Positions 31,715 through 41,202 are shown, counted from the stretch's first letter. The stretch: DNA of 64,000 nt from RGIG8748 sp045544515 (GCA_045544515.1 JAZPZD010000015.1:62001-126000), one strand, 5' to 3'. Numbers and translations: made by a program. The notes: generated by a model from the sequence alone, not told the origin.

Positions 31715-33136
31715 TTAGAAAACTGATTTTTTTAGTGTAAACACAAAGCGGGTGTACTCGTCGGGTTTGCTCTGTACGGTTATCTTTTCGCTGTGCATAT
31801 GAATAATACGCTTTACTATATAAAGTCCCAGTCCCATACCAGTGCGGTCTTCACTTCGGGATTTGTCCGCTTTGTAAAATCTGTCCCATATAAACTGCAT
31901 TTCTTCGGGATTTATTCCCTTGCCCGTATTGGTAACAGAGATTACGGCTTTTTCCTTTTTGTCCTCAATATCCACAGAGATTTTTCCGCCACTTGGCGTA
32001 AACTTAACGGCGTTGTTGATAAGATTGATAAGCACCTGCGTTATCATATCCTTGTCCGCGTTTACCATTATTCTGTCGGCATCCATATTTACGGATACAT
32101 CAATGTCCTTGGGGGTAATCATCATTTCGAATTTCAACAGTGCAAGGCGCACAAGCTCATTTATGTCAAAATCCGTCTTTTCCGCCTTTGCTTCACCGCT
32201 TTCCATACGGGAAACCTGCAAAAGATTGGTTATAAGCCGCGACAGCCTCTTGGACTCGGACAGCACTACCTCCAGATATTCGTCTTTTGCATCATCGGGG
32301 ATTGTGCCGTCTATAATCCCCTCGACAAAGCCCGATATCGTGGTAAGCGGTGTTCTTAATTCGTGCGATACATCGGATATAAAGCCTTGTCTTAAACGCT
32401 CCAGATTGTCGAGTGAAGATGCCATATTGTTGATGTTCTGTGCAAGCTCACCCAACTCGTTATTAACCGAATATTCCACTCTTTTTTTGAAATTGCCCTT
32501 GGAAAACTCCGTAACCGCCATGCTGATTGACTTGATGGGATTGGTAATTCTTAAGGACAGCATATAAAACAGTGCCGCCGCAAAAACAGTGGACAAAATA
32601 ACGATAATTATCATCTTGTTTGCCAAAAAAGCATACATACTTCGTATTTCGGGCACAAGCTGATTGAACATTACACCGCCGAAAACCTCTCCGCCGTACA
32701 TAAGCGGTGCACCGACAGTTAAAATCTTTTCGCCTTTTTCGCTTATATAAATATCTGTTGCAACGATATTTTTCCCTTTCAAAACAGGTTTAGTCACCTT
32801 TTCGTTTGTTCTCTCAAAGGAATTTTTGGGAGTGTCGGGAGAGGTGTCTGCAACCACAAAGCCGTTGCCGTCAAAGACCGTAACCATCGATTGAGTATTG
32901 TAACTCACGGTGTCTATCATACTCTGAAACATAAAATCCGTAGCATCGCTCTGGTTTATAAGTGCATAATGCGTAACTTCCTCAATTTCCGACACATTGC
33001 GGGTAAGCATCTTAACTTTTTCGTTTACGGCTATTCTCTCTAAATATGTGGTAAAATACACCGTAAAAAATATAAGCGTAAGTCCCACCACAAGAAAGCT
33101 CCCTATGACAAGATTGCCGAATATACTTTTTTTCAA
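31715..33136 (-). CDS. Sensor histidine kinase
   Basis: A 473-residue membrane kinase. Two membrane segments (about 8-30 and 173-195) flank an extracytoplasmic sensor with a PAS/Cache-like pattern (MVTVFDGNGFVVADTSPD). HAMP follows, then HisKA with His258 in SDVSHELRTPL, and HATPase motifs NLINNAVKF (N box), NTGKGINPEEM (G1) and GMGLGLYIVKRI (G2). The start is TTG, with GAGGTG inside the end of the response-regulator gene, a translational coupling. The last gene before htrA. Confidence 0.94.
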   Translation of the reverse strand: MKKSIFGNLVIGSFLVVGLTLIFFTVYFTTYLERIAVNEKVKMLTRNVSEIEEVTHYALINQSDATDFMFQSMIDTVSYNTQSMVTVFDGNGFVVADTSPDTPKNSFERTNEKVTKPVLKGKNIVATDIYISEKGEKILTVGAPLMYGGEVFGGVMFNQLVPEIRSMYAFLANKMIIIVILSTVFAAALFYMLSLRITNPIKSISMAVTEFSKGNFKKRVEYSVNNELGELAQNINNMASSLDNLERLRQGFISDVSHELRTPLTTISGFVEGIIDGTIPDDAKDEYLEVVLSESKRLSRLITNLLQVSRMESGEAKAEKTDFDINELVRLALLKFEMMITPKDIDVSVNMDADRIMVNADKDMITQVLINLINNAVKFTPSGGKISVDIEDKKEKAVISVTNTGKGINPEEMQFIWDRFYKADKSRSEDRTGMGLGLYIVKRIIHMHSEKITVQSKPDEYTRFVFTLKKSVF

Positions 33137-33137
33137 A

Positions 33138-33824
33138 TTATTTCACCTCAAATTTGTACCCTACGCCCCAAACGGTCTTGAGCGACCAGGTATCGCTTAC
33201 ACCCTCGACCTTTTCTCTTAACCTTTTTACATGAACATCCACAGTACGCGAGTCGCCAAAATACTCATATCCCCACACCTCGTCCAAAAGCTGATCGCGG
33301 GTAAACACCTTGTTGGGATGAGAGCACAAATAATGCAAAAGTTCCAATTCCTTTGGCGGAATTTCGGTCACTTTGCCGTCGATTTTGAGTTCGTATGTAC
33401 TCATATTTATAGACAGCTTGTCAAAGGTTATTTCGTCGTCCTGGATATCATCAGCCTCAAAGCGTCTCAAAACCGCCCTCAATCTTGCGATTAGCTCCTT
33501 TGGTTCAAACGGCTTTACGACATAGTCGTCTGCACCCAGCTCCAGACCTACTATCTTGTCTATGGTTTCGCCCTTGGCAGAGAGCATTATCACAGGTGTT
33601 TTGCTGTTTTGACGGATTTTTTTCAAAACCTCTATTCCATCGAGTTCGGGCAGCATAATGTCAAGAATTACTGCACAGGGCTTTGCCTCTTCTATTACGG
33701 CAAGAGCCGTTTTGCCTGTAAATGCACACTTTACCTCAAAGCCTTCCTTAACAAGATAAAGTCTTACAAGCTCGCATATATTTTTGTCATCATCTACAAT
33801 TACAACAGTATTATTAACACTCAT
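33138..33824 (-). CDS. OmpR-family response regulator
   Basis: A 228-residue DNA-binding regulator. The receiver domain has acidic residues DDDK near 11-13, phospho-acceptor Asp55 (ILDIMLPELDG) and Lys104 (VKPFEP). The C-terminal winged helix ends GVGYKFEVK. I use the ATG at 33824 because GGAGGCG precedes it. It overlaps the AI-2E transporter gene by 11 nt and is followed by its kinase. The 11-bp-spaced repeats upstream of htrA are a likely target. Confidence 0.95.
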   Translation of the reverse strand: MSVNNTVVIVDDDKNICELVRLYLVKEGFEVKCAFTGKTALAVIEEAKPCAVILDIMLPELDGIEVLKKIRQNSKTPVIMLSAKGETIDKIVGLELGADDYVVKPFEPKELIARLRAVLRRFEADDIQDDEITFDKLSINMSTYELKIDGKVTEIPPKELELLHYLCSHPNKVFTRDQLLDEVWGYEYFGDSRTVDVHVKRLREKVEGVSDTWSLKTVWGVGYKFEVK

Positions 33825-34884
33825 TTTTCGCCGCCTCCTTTTCTTCGGATTTACCAGCATTTATCAGATTAATTACTATAATAGCTGCCACAGGGCCGAG
33901 TATCATACCTATGATGCCTATCAGCTTTAGCCCTATATACATCGACATAAGAGTTACCAGAGGGTGTATGCCAAGCTGTCCGCTAAGAACCCTCGGCTCC
34001 AGAAACTGCCTTGTAAGAAAGACCACACCGTATATGGCAAAAAGTCCTATCGCCCTTGCGTAGTCGCCTGATATAAGGCAAACAACTGCCCAAGGGTTTA
34101 ATATTATACCTGTGCCCAGAACGGGTATGGCATCCAAAAAGCCGATTATCAGTGCAAGCAAAAACGCAGTTCTTATATCCAATACAATAAACCCTGCCAG
34201 AAGTATACAAAATACCACACACATTATGATAAGCTGGGCTTTTATATATCCGCCGCACGCCTTGGAAAAGCTATCCTTGGCACTTTTGATATACAAAAGT
34301 TTGTCCGAGGGGATAAACCTCTTTAATTCCTTTTTAAAGCCCTTGCTGTCATAGCTTATAAAGTAAACCGCCAGTATAAATACGATTGTAAATACTATTG
34401 CTCCGGGCACCTTTCCTGCAGCTCCGCCTATCTTTGACACTGCGGATTTAATAGCGGGCATAAGTATTCCCGCGGTGTCCTTGCCAAGAGCATCTGCAAA
34501 CCTTACGGCATAGCCTCTTACCGCTTTTGGCAGAGTGTCTATCATATCCCATACAAAAACTGGCAGACCGTCTTTGGTATCTTTGAACATATCGGCAACT
34601 GTCTTTAACTCGGACACAAGAACCGACGAAAGTCCGTAGATTACAAGTGCCAGAATACCCACAACAAGAAGCATAGAGATAATTACCGCTATGCGTCTTT
34701 GTATATGTGCTCTCTCCAAAAGGCAGGAAAGCGGTTTTATAATAAGGCTCACTATCCATGCCAGAGCAAACGGAAGTATACAGCTTATCACCTTTGGCAA
34801 AGCAAAGATTATTATCACTGTAACAAGAAGTGCATATACGAGCTTTATAAGGCTCTTTGTGGGGTCTTTTTTAAGAATTTTCAT
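33814..34884 (-). CDS. AI-2E family transporter
   Basis: A 356-residue membrane protein of the PerM/YtvI-like AI-2E family, with about eight hydrophobic segments and the conserved C-terminal region DAIPVLGTGIILNPWAVVCLI near residue 262. Members export small molecules or Na+; the AI-2 link is historical. It overlaps apgM by 4 nt and the response regulator by 11 nt, so all are one transcript. Confidence 0.92.
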   Translation of the reverse strand: MKILKKDPTKSLIKLVYALLVTVIIIFALPKVISCILPFALAWIVSLIIKPLSCLLERAHIQRRIAVIISMLLVVGILALVIYGLSSVLVSELKTVADMFKDTKDGLPVFVWDMIDTLPKAVRGYAVRFADALGKDTAGILMPAIKSAVSKIGGAAGKVPGAIVFTIVFILAVYFISYDSKGFKKELKRFIPSDKLLYIKSAKDSFSKACGGYIKAQLIIMCVVFCILLAGFIVLDIRTAFLLALIIGFLDAIPVLGTGIILNPWAVVCLISGDYARAIGLFAIYGVVFLTRQFLEPRVLSGQLGIHPLVTLMSMYIGLKLIGIIGMILGPVAAIIVINLINAGKSEEKEAAKNEC

Positions 34885-36092
34885 ATATTAATAAATCTCT
34901 CCATAAGCTTGTGTCCCTCTTCTATAAGGATGCCGCTCTTTTTTGACTCATCCTCTGTATACGAGGTAACATCATTTTTGATAGGATTGGTGCTGTCGTA
35001 TATTATGTAAGGAACGCTGTCACGAGTGTGTGTCCTTAATTTAAGCGGTGTCGGATGGTCGGGAAGTATCAGCATACGGTAGTTAATGCCGTCTTTTTCC
35101 AGTTCTTCCTTGATATAGGACACAACCTCTCTGTCTATTAGCTCTATCGCCTTAACCTTGTTTTCTATCTCGTGTCTGTGTCCGCACTCGTCGGGAGCTT
35201 CCATATGGATATACACATAGTCGCTGCCCTCTCTTATTGCCTTTAGTGCGGCATCTGCCTTGCCCTTGAAGTTGGTGTGCACATTGCCTGTGGCACCCTC
35301 CACCTCTACTACATCCATTCCTGCACAAAGTCCTATTCCTTTTATAAGGTCAACGGCACTGATTACCGTACCTTTTAAACCAAACTCTTCGTAGAAATCC
35401 GAGAGAAGCGGCTTTTTGCCCTCGCCCCATATCCATATGGAGTTGGCTTTTCTTAAGCCCCTTTGTGCTCTGGCGATATTTACGGGGTGGTTGTTTAGTA
35501 TTTCATAGCTTTTTACCATCATATCATAAATGAGCTCGCTGCCCTCACCCTTGGGAATATAATCCCTTACCTTCTGCTCCAGAATGTCGTGAGGGGGAGT
35601 AAGGGTAAAAGAGTACGGACCTTTGTCCCATACCATTATATGACGGTAGCTTACACCGGGATAGAACGAAAATTTGTCGTTTGAAAAAGCCTCGTTTACA
35701 CTCTCTATAAGCTGCCTTGCCTCCTGGGTGGTTATCTCGTCTGCACTGTGGTCGATAACTGTCTTTTCCGCATAGTCTTCGTCATCGGAAACCGTTACAA
35801 GATTGCATCTGAATATTATGTCGGTATCCTTCATATCCACGCCCACGCTCACTGCCTCAAGAGGCGAACGACCCGAATAGTATTTGACAGGGTCGTATCC
35901 CATTGCCGCAAGGTTGGCAACATCGCTGCCGGGGGAAAGTGTGGGGGGCACATTTTTTACATGTCCTGTTTCGCCGTTTTTTGCCATATAATCTATACAG
36001 GGCTTGTGGGCACACTCAAGGGGTGTTTTTCCGCCGAGCTCGTCTACCTTGTAGTCTGCCATACCATCGCCTAATATTACTAAATACTTCAT
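34881..36092 (-). CDS. apgM: Cofactor-independent phosphoglycerate mutase, archaeal type
   Basis: A 403-residue alkaline-phosphatase-superfamily enzyme interconverting 3- and 2-phosphoglycerate in glycolysis. Visible are the N-terminal metal-binding GDGMAD and the Ser-containing LSPGSDVANLAAMGYDP near residue 54, with metal ligands later in HMEAPDECGHRHE and LILPDHPTP. The length fits ApgM, not the 510-residue GpmI. GGAGG precedes the ATG. It is the first gene of the apgM-AI-2E-regulator-kinase operon. Confidence 0.93.
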   Translation of the reverse strand: MKYLVILGDGMADYKVDELGGKTPLECAHKPCIDYMAKNGETGHVKNVPPTLSPGSDVANLAAMGYDPVKYYSGRSPLEAVSVGVDMKDTDIIFRCNLVTVSDDEDYAEKTVIDHSADEITTQEARQLIESVNEAFSNDKFSFYPGVSYRHIMVWDKGPYSFTLTPPHDILEQKVRDYIPKGEGSELIYDMMVKSYEILNNHPVNIARAQRGLRKANSIWIWGEGKKPLLSDFYEEFGLKGTVISAVDLIKGIGLCAGMDVVEVEGATGNVHTNFKGKADAALKAIREGSDYVYIHMEAPDECGHRHEIENKVKAIELIDREVVSYIKEELEKDGINYRMLILPDHPTPLKLRTHTRDSVPYIIYDSTNPIKNDVTSYTEDESKKSGILIEEGHKLMERFINI

Positions 36093-36229
36093 AACTTACC
36101 TCCAAAATATATTTAATATGTAATTATTTTTCCTCATTTTATATTATGCTACAAAATCATTTAAAAATCTACCCCAAAATAAAAATTTTAATAAAATTTT
36201 TACAGATTGTTAAATAAAGGCAATTACTC

Positions 36230-36258
36230 TTGAAATCGGCATATTTTTGATGTATAAT
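36230..36258 (+). promoter_or_regulatory. Promoter of galE
   Basis: TTGAAA (36230-36235), 17 nt, TATAAT (36253-36258). The galE start codon lies about 30 nt downstream, after AGAAAGGA. Confidence 0.72.
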
Positions 36259-36290
36259 TATTTTAATACTTATAAGAAAGGACCGATAAT

Positions 36291-37286
36291 ATGATTTTGG
36301 TAACAGGCGGTGCAGGTTTTATAGGAAGCCACACTTGTGTTGAACTTCTTGACGCAGGCTATGAGGTTGCAGTTATAGATAATCTCTGCAATTCCAAAAT
36401 AGACAGCATATACAAAATTAAAGAAATAACAGGAAAAGATGTTAAATTCTATGAGGCAGACCTCGTAGACAAAGACGCAGTGGAAAAAATCTTTGAAGAA
36501 AACGATATAGAAGCCGTTATTCACTTTGCAGGATTAAAGGCTGTGGGCGAATCGGTACAGATACCTTTGAGATACTATCACAACAACATTTTGAGCACAC
36601 TCGTACTGTGCGAAACTATGGCAAAATACGGCTGCAAAAAGATTGTGTTCAGTTCTTCTGCAACAGTATACGGAAATCCCCACACAGTTCCGATAAAGGA
36701 GGACTTCCCCAGAAGCACAACCAATCCCTACGGCAGCACAAAGCTTATGATAGAAGACATCCTTACAGACCTCTGGGTGTCCGACAATGAGTGGTCCATA
36801 GTACTGCTAAGATACTTTAACCCCATAGGTGCTCACAAGTCGGGCCTCATCGGCGAAAACCCCAACGGTATTCCCAACAATCTCGTGCCCTACATTGCGC
36901 AGGTTGCTATAGGCAAGCTCGACCACTTAAATGTATTTGGCGATGACTATCCTACCAAAGACGGAACAGGCGTACGAGACTACATCCATGTAGTAGACCT
37001 TAGCAAAGGCCATGTAAAAGCTCTCCAAAAGGCAAACTCCTGCACAGGTGTTAATACATACAACCTCGGCACAGGCAACGGCTACAGCGTACTCGAAGTT
37101 CTCCACGCTTACGAAAAGGCTTGCGGCAAGACACTCAAATACGAAGTAGCACCCAGAAGACCGGGAGATATCCCCGAGTGCTTTGCAGATACCGAAAAAT
37201 CCTTTAAAGAGCTTGGATGGAAAGCCGAGCTTGATATCGCAAGAATGTGCGAAGACTCATGGAGATTTACGAAAAACAACCTATAA
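36291..37286 (+). CDS. galE: UDP-glucose 4-epimerase
   Basis: A 331-residue short-chain dehydrogenase/reductase that interconverts UDP-glucose and UDP-galactose. NAD-binding GGAGFIG at residues 6-12, Ser-rich SSSATVYG near 121-128, and the catalytic pair Tyr147 and Lys151 in NPYGSTK. The sequence YIHVVDLSKGH is typical GalE. Stand-alone gene with its own promoter and terminator; supplies sugar nucleotides for surface polymers. Confidence 0.96.
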   Translation: MILVTGGAGFIGSHTCVELLDAGYEVAVIDNLCNSKIDSIYKIKEITGKDVKFYEADLVDKDAVEKIFEENDIEAVIHFAGLKAVGESVQIPLRYYHNNILSTLVLCETMAKYGCKKIVFSSSATVYGNPHTVPIKEDFPRSTTNPYGSTKLMIEDILTDLWVSDNEWSIVLLRYFNPIGAHKSGLIGENPNGIPNNLVPYIAQVAIGKLDHLNVFGDDYPTKDGTGVRDYIHVVDLSKGHVKALQKANSCTGVNTYNLGTGNGYSVLEVLHAYEKACGKTLKYEVAPRRPGDIPECFADTEKSFKELGWKAELDIARMCEDSWRFTKNNL

Positions 37287-37292
37287 TTTTCC

Positions 37293-37324
37293 AAAAAGGG
37301 CGGATGTTAGCATCCGCCCTTAAT
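37293..37324. terminator. Bidirectional terminator shared by galE and the convergent gene
   Basis: AAGGGCGGATG (37296-37306) pairs with CATCCGCCCTT (37311-37321). The loop TTAG holds the stop codon (TAA on the minus strand) of the convergent gene, so the right arm is also coding sequence. Confidence 0.8.
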
Positions 37325-38122
37325 CCTTGAAAAATACTGCCCATCCTCCTTAAATTCTATCCCCGCAACCCAGAACTCTCCGCACCGTGCCGCACAGTCC
37401 CACACATTTACAAAGGGGTTTTCGCCACTGCACTTAATGGCAAGGGCACTCTTGCCGCCATTTTTTATACCAAAAAGCAGTGTCCCCTCTTTTTCAAAGG
37501 CATCGGCAACCTCGGGTACATACAAAATATGACAATACGCACTCATGCCAAGGGGAGCTTTTATTTCTGCAAGGTCATACCACTCATAATCTTGTACGGG
37601 AATGTATGTACTCCTATTTAATGTTTCGGCAAAACTTTCTATTTCTTCAATGAGCTTTCGGTACGAATTTTTGTCCCGAGGCTTTTTTTTGATACTTTGC
37701 AAAAGCTGTTCTCCCCTTGCAATCGGGGCGGTTTTGTCCTTTTTTGTCATATTATCGAGTGAAGTCTGTATATTCCACAAAAGATTTTGGTATCCCACAG
37801 CAATCGGCTTTATACTTTTGGTGTGTTTTTCTATCACACAAAATGTATCCATATCGTTTATGTTGTATCCGTTATACGAGAGAGTGTTTTTGTTTATATG
37901 CACCTCGCCCGTTGCAGTGCCTTTTATAAATTCCAGAGTGTCTGCTATTACAGGGCTATTAAACGGTCTGTGCGAACTCAAAAGAACTATCTTGCATATT
38001 GGAAGATTTTCTTTTGAATTTGCACAAATACTGTAATTGACCCTTATACAATCTCCCAAAAAAGAATAATCCACCACACCTGTAACGAGGGAAGACATTC
38101 CTTTTAAAATCACTGTTTGCAT
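37307..38122 (-). CDS. Hypothetical protein
   Basis: I do not recognise this 271-residue protein. It has no signal peptide or membrane segment. The first half is beta-rich with conserved-looking turns (VDYSFLGDCIRVNYSICANSKENLP). A basic helical stretch (QSIKKKPRDKNSYRKLIEEIESF) lies near residues 143-168, and the end has five Cys/Trp-rich positions (WDCAARCGEFW). The upstream sequence GAGGTG precedes the ATG. It ends inside the galE terminator loop. The C-terminal Cys is unusual but fits no motif. Confidence 0.75.
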   Translation of the reverse strand: MQTVILKGMSSLVTGVVDYSFLGDCIRVNYSICANSKENLPICKIVLLSSHRPFNSPVIADTLEFIKGTATGEVHINKNTLSYNGYNINDMDTFCVIEKHTKSIKPIAVGYQNLLWNIQTSLDNMTKKDKTAPIARGEQLLQSIKKKPRDKNSYRKLIEEIESFAETLNRSTYIPVQDYEWYDLAEIKAPLGMSAYCHILYVPEVADAFEKEGTLLFGIKNGGKSALAIKCSGENPFVNVWDCAARCGEFWVAGIEFKEDGQYFSRIKGGC

Positions 38123-38157
38123 ATTGTCACCTCTTTTATAATTCTATGATTAAATGA

Positions 38158-38186
38158 TTGCAAAAATAATAATTATGAGTTATAAT
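38158..38186 (+). promoter_or_regulatory. Promoter of rlmD
   Basis: TTGCAA (38158-38163), 17 nt, TATAAT (38181-38186). The predicted transcript start, near 38193, leaves only about 8 nt of leader before the TTG start. Confidence 0.65.
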
Positions 38187-38200
38187 CTTTAGGATGGGAG

Positions 38201-39583
38201 TTGATTTTTATAATTACCAAAAACGACTGTTTAGATGTTAATATAACCGATGTGACCTCGGAGGGTTGCGGCGTTGCAAAACCCAATGGCTATCCGCTGT
38301 TTATAAAAGGCGGTGTAACGGGCGATGTGCTGAATGTAACCGTAACCAAAACCAACAAAAGCTACGGATTTGCAAAGATAAACAAAATTATCACCCCGTC
38401 CGAGTACAGAACCGAGCCCAAATGTGCCATCGCCGATTTGTGCGGTGGGTGCGACTTTATGCACATAGACTACTGTATGCAGCAAAAGATAAAGTCCGAT
38501 ATAGTTAAAAACAATATCATACGCATTGGCGGTGCAGACGAGGACAGCTTTGTATACGAGGGGATAGTAGGCGGCGAAAGGGTATTTAACTACCGTACCA
38601 AAGCACAGTTTCCTGTGGGTATGCACAAAGGAAAGGTTGTGTGCGGTTTTTACTCACGCAAAAGCCACGAAATAGTCCCTGCGGATAACTGCCTTATACA
38701 AAACGAAGAAATCAACAAGGCGGTAAAAATCTTTTTGGAATACGCAAACAAATACAAGGTAAGCGTATATAATGAAAAAAATCACACAGGAATTCTTCGC
38801 CACATATATGTCCGCACAGGGCACAACACAGGCGAGATGCTTGTTGTAATCGTGACAAATTCCAAGAAAAGACTTCCCCATCAGGATGAACTCGTAAACT
38901 CATTAAAAAGCCTTGAAAATTTAAAAGGTGTACTGCAAAATATCAATACAGAAAAGACAAACCTTGTCCTTGGAAAAGAAAGCAGAATTTTATACGGCGA
39001 AAACGCCATTGTATCTCAAATAGGCAATCTCAAATTTGCCATTTCGGCGGAGAGCTTTTTCCAGGTAAATGAAGAGCAAACCTACAAGCTGTACCTGAAA
39101 GCATTGGAATATGCCGAGCTTTCAAATAACGAAACCGTATTTGACCTGTACTGCGGTGTGGGTAGTATATCCCTTTTTCTATCACAAAAAGCAAAAAAGG
39201 TAATCGGCGTGGAAATCGTGGAAAAGGCGATAGAAAATGCCAGACAAAACGCCAGATTAAACGGCATCACAAATGCCGAATTTTATGCAGGCGACTGCGG
39301 CAAAACAGTGGGAGAACTTATACAAAAAGGCGAAAGTGCCGATGTAGTCGTTGTAGACCCGCCGAGAAAGGGATGCAGTGAGAAGCTCCTTGAATTTTTA
39401 AACGAAATATCTCCCAAAAAGATTGTGTATGTTTCCTGCAACAGTGCTACACTTGCAAGAGATATAAAGATTTTGTCGCAGTACGGCTACAAGCTAAAGA
39501 AAGTTTGTGCTGTGGATATGTTCCCGAATTCAGGACATTGCGAAGCTGTCGCACTTTTGGTGCGGACAGATTCATCGATATAA
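38201..39583 (+). CDS. rlmD: 23S rRNA (uracil-5-)-methyltransferase, RumA/RlmD type
   Basis: A 460-residue SAM-dependent RNA methyltransferase. An N-terminal TRAM domain (residues about 8-60) is followed by the 4Fe-4S cysteines in CAIADLCGGC, SAM motif FDLYCGVGSISLFL near residue 314 and VVDPPRKGCSEKL near 384; the catalytic Cys lies in YVSCNSATLARD near 412. The start is TTG at 38201; AGGATGGGAG is almost adjacent, so the exact start is uncertain, but no other in-frame start precedes the TRAM domain. RlmD, RlmCD and TrmFO-like targets cannot be separated by eye. Confidence 0.92.
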   Translation: MIFIITKNDCLDVNITDVTSEGCGVAKPNGYPLFIKGGVTGDVLNVTVTKTNKSYGFAKINKIITPSEYRTEPKCAIADLCGGCDFMHIDYCMQQKIKSDIVKNNIIRIGGADEDSFVYEGIVGGERVFNYRTKAQFPVGMHKGKVVCGFYSRKSHEIVPADNCLIQNEEINKAVKIFLEYANKYKVSVYNEKNHTGILRHIYVRTGHNTGEMLVVIVTNSKKRLPHQDELVNSLKSLENLKGVLQNINTEKTNLVLGKESRILYGENAIVSQIGNLKFAISAESFFQVNEEQTYKLYLKALEYAELSNNETVFDLYCGVGSISLFLSQKAKKVIGVEIVEKAIENARQNARLNGITNAEFYAGDCGKTVGELIQKGESADVVVVDPPRKGCSEKLLEFLNEISPKKIVYVSCNSATLARDIKILSQYGYKLKKVCAVDMFPNSGHCEAVALLVRTDSSI

Positions 39584-39588
39584 ATCTC

Positions 39589-39624
39589 GAGAGCAAAACC
39601 AAAGTTTTGCTCTCTGTTTTAATT
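39589..39624. terminator. Terminator between rlmD and the AAA/DUF4143 gene
   Basis: GAGAGCAAAAC pairs with GTTTTGCTCTC, then TGTTTT on the plus strand. Confidence 0.75.
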
Positions 39625-39638
39625 CTTAAAGTAATTAT

Positions 39639-40934
39639 TTATTTTTCTAAACTTTTAGCATCTAACAAAAAATCATAAATGTTCATTGTTAAGATACCAT
39701 TTTCATCATAATAAGATGGAACAATGTCCTTTGTTATTACAATCTTCTTAAATGAATCATTGATTTTCTTGAACGGTCTGATTTCCTGTGTTCTCTTTTC
39801 TTCATCCGGCATTGCAAATGCTGATTGAATGTAGATTTTTCTAGAACCGAGGTTGCAAACAAAATCAACTTCCAAATGTTTTCTTACAGACTTACCATCT
39901 GCATCCTTTTCGCTTATCGTAACTACGCCGACATCTACTTTATACCCACGCATTCTAAGTTCATTGTAAATGACATTTTCCATAGCATGTGTCTGCTCGA
40001 ACTGTCTGAAATTTATACGGGCATTACGCAGTCCCATATCAGAAAAATAAAATTTCTTAGGAGTTTCTATATAAGATTTACCTTTGATGTCATATCTTAA
40101 CGCTGATTCGAGCAAGAATGAATCTTCTAAATAATCAAGATATTTCTTTATGGTTGCTGATGTTATTTTTGAATTTTTAACTGATTTAAAAGTTTTTCGC
40201 AGTTTTTCAGGGTTGGTTAAAGAGCCTATTGCAGAAGATACTATGTTGAGCAAATCTTCCAGTTCTCCAATGTTTCTGACCTTATTTCTCTTTTGAATAT
40301 CTCGTACATAAATTTCACTGAAAAGATTTTCAAGTGCAGATGCCTTGTTCTCCTGACCATCTCTTAATACAACCAAAGGAATACCACCATAAAGCATGTA
40401 TTCTGACAATCCTTCATACTTATCACCATTATAAGCTGTCATAAACTCTGCAAAGCTCAATGGGTACATATGAATTTCATCACCACGACCTGCAAACTCT
40501 GTTATAATATCTTTTGATAAAAATTTAGCATTACTACCGGTTACATACACATCCATATTTTTCTTGCGCAGGTAACCGTTTAGAACAGTTTCAAAGCAAT
40601 CAAGCATCTGTACTTCATCCAAAAGAAGATAATACATTTCATTATCTGTCATTTTAGAGCGTATAAATGCCATAAATTTCTCAGGATTGACCTTTTTGTT
40701 CTCTTTTTCAATTTCTATAATGCTTTCACCTATTAAGTTCAAATCATCACCGGAATCAAACGCAAAGCGGATGATATGACTTTCATCCACACCGGTTTCC
40801 AAAAGGTGGTTATAAAAAATATCATTTAAAAGATATGATTTTCCGCATCTTCTGATACCGGTTATAACTTTGATTAATCCATTATGCTTTAAACTAATCA
40901 GCTTATTCAAATACAAATCTCTTTTAATTTCCAT
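39639..40934 (-). CDS. AAA_14/DUF4143 ATP-binding protein (A)
   Basis: A 431-residue orphan ATPase. Walker A GIRRCGKSYLL (residues about 25-35), Walker B YLLLDEVQMLD near residue 100, sensor VTGSNAKFLS near 128, and the GRGDEIHMYPLSFAEF motif near 142. The C-terminal half is DUF4143, a winged-helix plus nuclease-like fold that includes EVDFVCN near 380. ATG at 40934 with GGTG upstream. The family's role is unknown; members are numerous and variable between strains. A 22-bp direct repeat brackets its promoter. A paralogue lies at 48057-49352. Confidence 0.92.
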   Translation of the reverse strand: MEIKRDLYLNKLISLKHNGLIKVITGIRRCGKSYLLNDIFYNHLLETGVDESHIIRFAFDSGDDLNLIGESIIEIEKENKKVNPEKFMAFIRSKMTDNEMYYLLLDEVQMLDCFETVLNGYLRKKNMDVYVTGSNAKFLSKDIITEFAGRGDEIHMYPLSFAEFMTAYNGDKYEGLSEYMLYGGIPLVVLRDGQENKASALENLFSEIYVRDIQKRNKVRNIGELEDLLNIVSSAIGSLTNPEKLRKTFKSVKNSKITSATIKKYLDYLEDSFLLESALRYDIKGKSYIETPKKFYFSDMGLRNARINFRQFEQTHAMENVIYNELRMRGYKVDVGVVTISEKDADGKSVRKHLEVDFVCNLGSRKIYIQSAFAMPDEEKRTQEIRPFKKINDSFKKIVITKDIVPSYYDENGILTMNIYDFLLDAKSLEK

Positions 40935-40944
40935 ATTATTCACC

Positions 40945-41040
40945 GTTCTAAAATAGATTTTTGCATCTAAATGCAATTTTCTATATTAACATTACTACAA
41001 AAACATTTAAAAGTCAATGTTCTAAAATAGATTTTTGCAT
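40945..41040 (-). promoter_or_regulatory. Promoter bracketed by 22-bp direct repeats
   Basis: On the minus strand TTGACT (41012-41017), 17 nt, TAATGT (40989-40994). A 22-bp sequence with core ATCTATTTTAGAAC occurs identically at 40945-40966 (leader) and 41019-41040 (just upstream of the -35), 74 bp apart. TTGCAT/ATGCAA forms a palindrome at 40961-40976. Confidence 0.7.
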
Positions 41041-41100
41041 ATTTCAACACTTTTTTATTATATCTTTATATAAGAAGAGTGTTTTTATTCATAAAAATGG

Positions 41101-41129
41101 GTGACATTTATCAAATTTCGTGATATAAT
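41101..41129 (+). promoter_or_regulatory. Promoter of the SGNH hydrolase gene
   Basis: GTGACA (41101-41106), 17 nt, TATAAT (41124-41129). Confidence 0.55.
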
Positions 41130-41202
41130 ACAATAATGTGGAATTGAAAATAAGTAGAGTGATGTGCCGAAAAAATACAATGTAAATTGGGAGATGTTAC
41201 AA

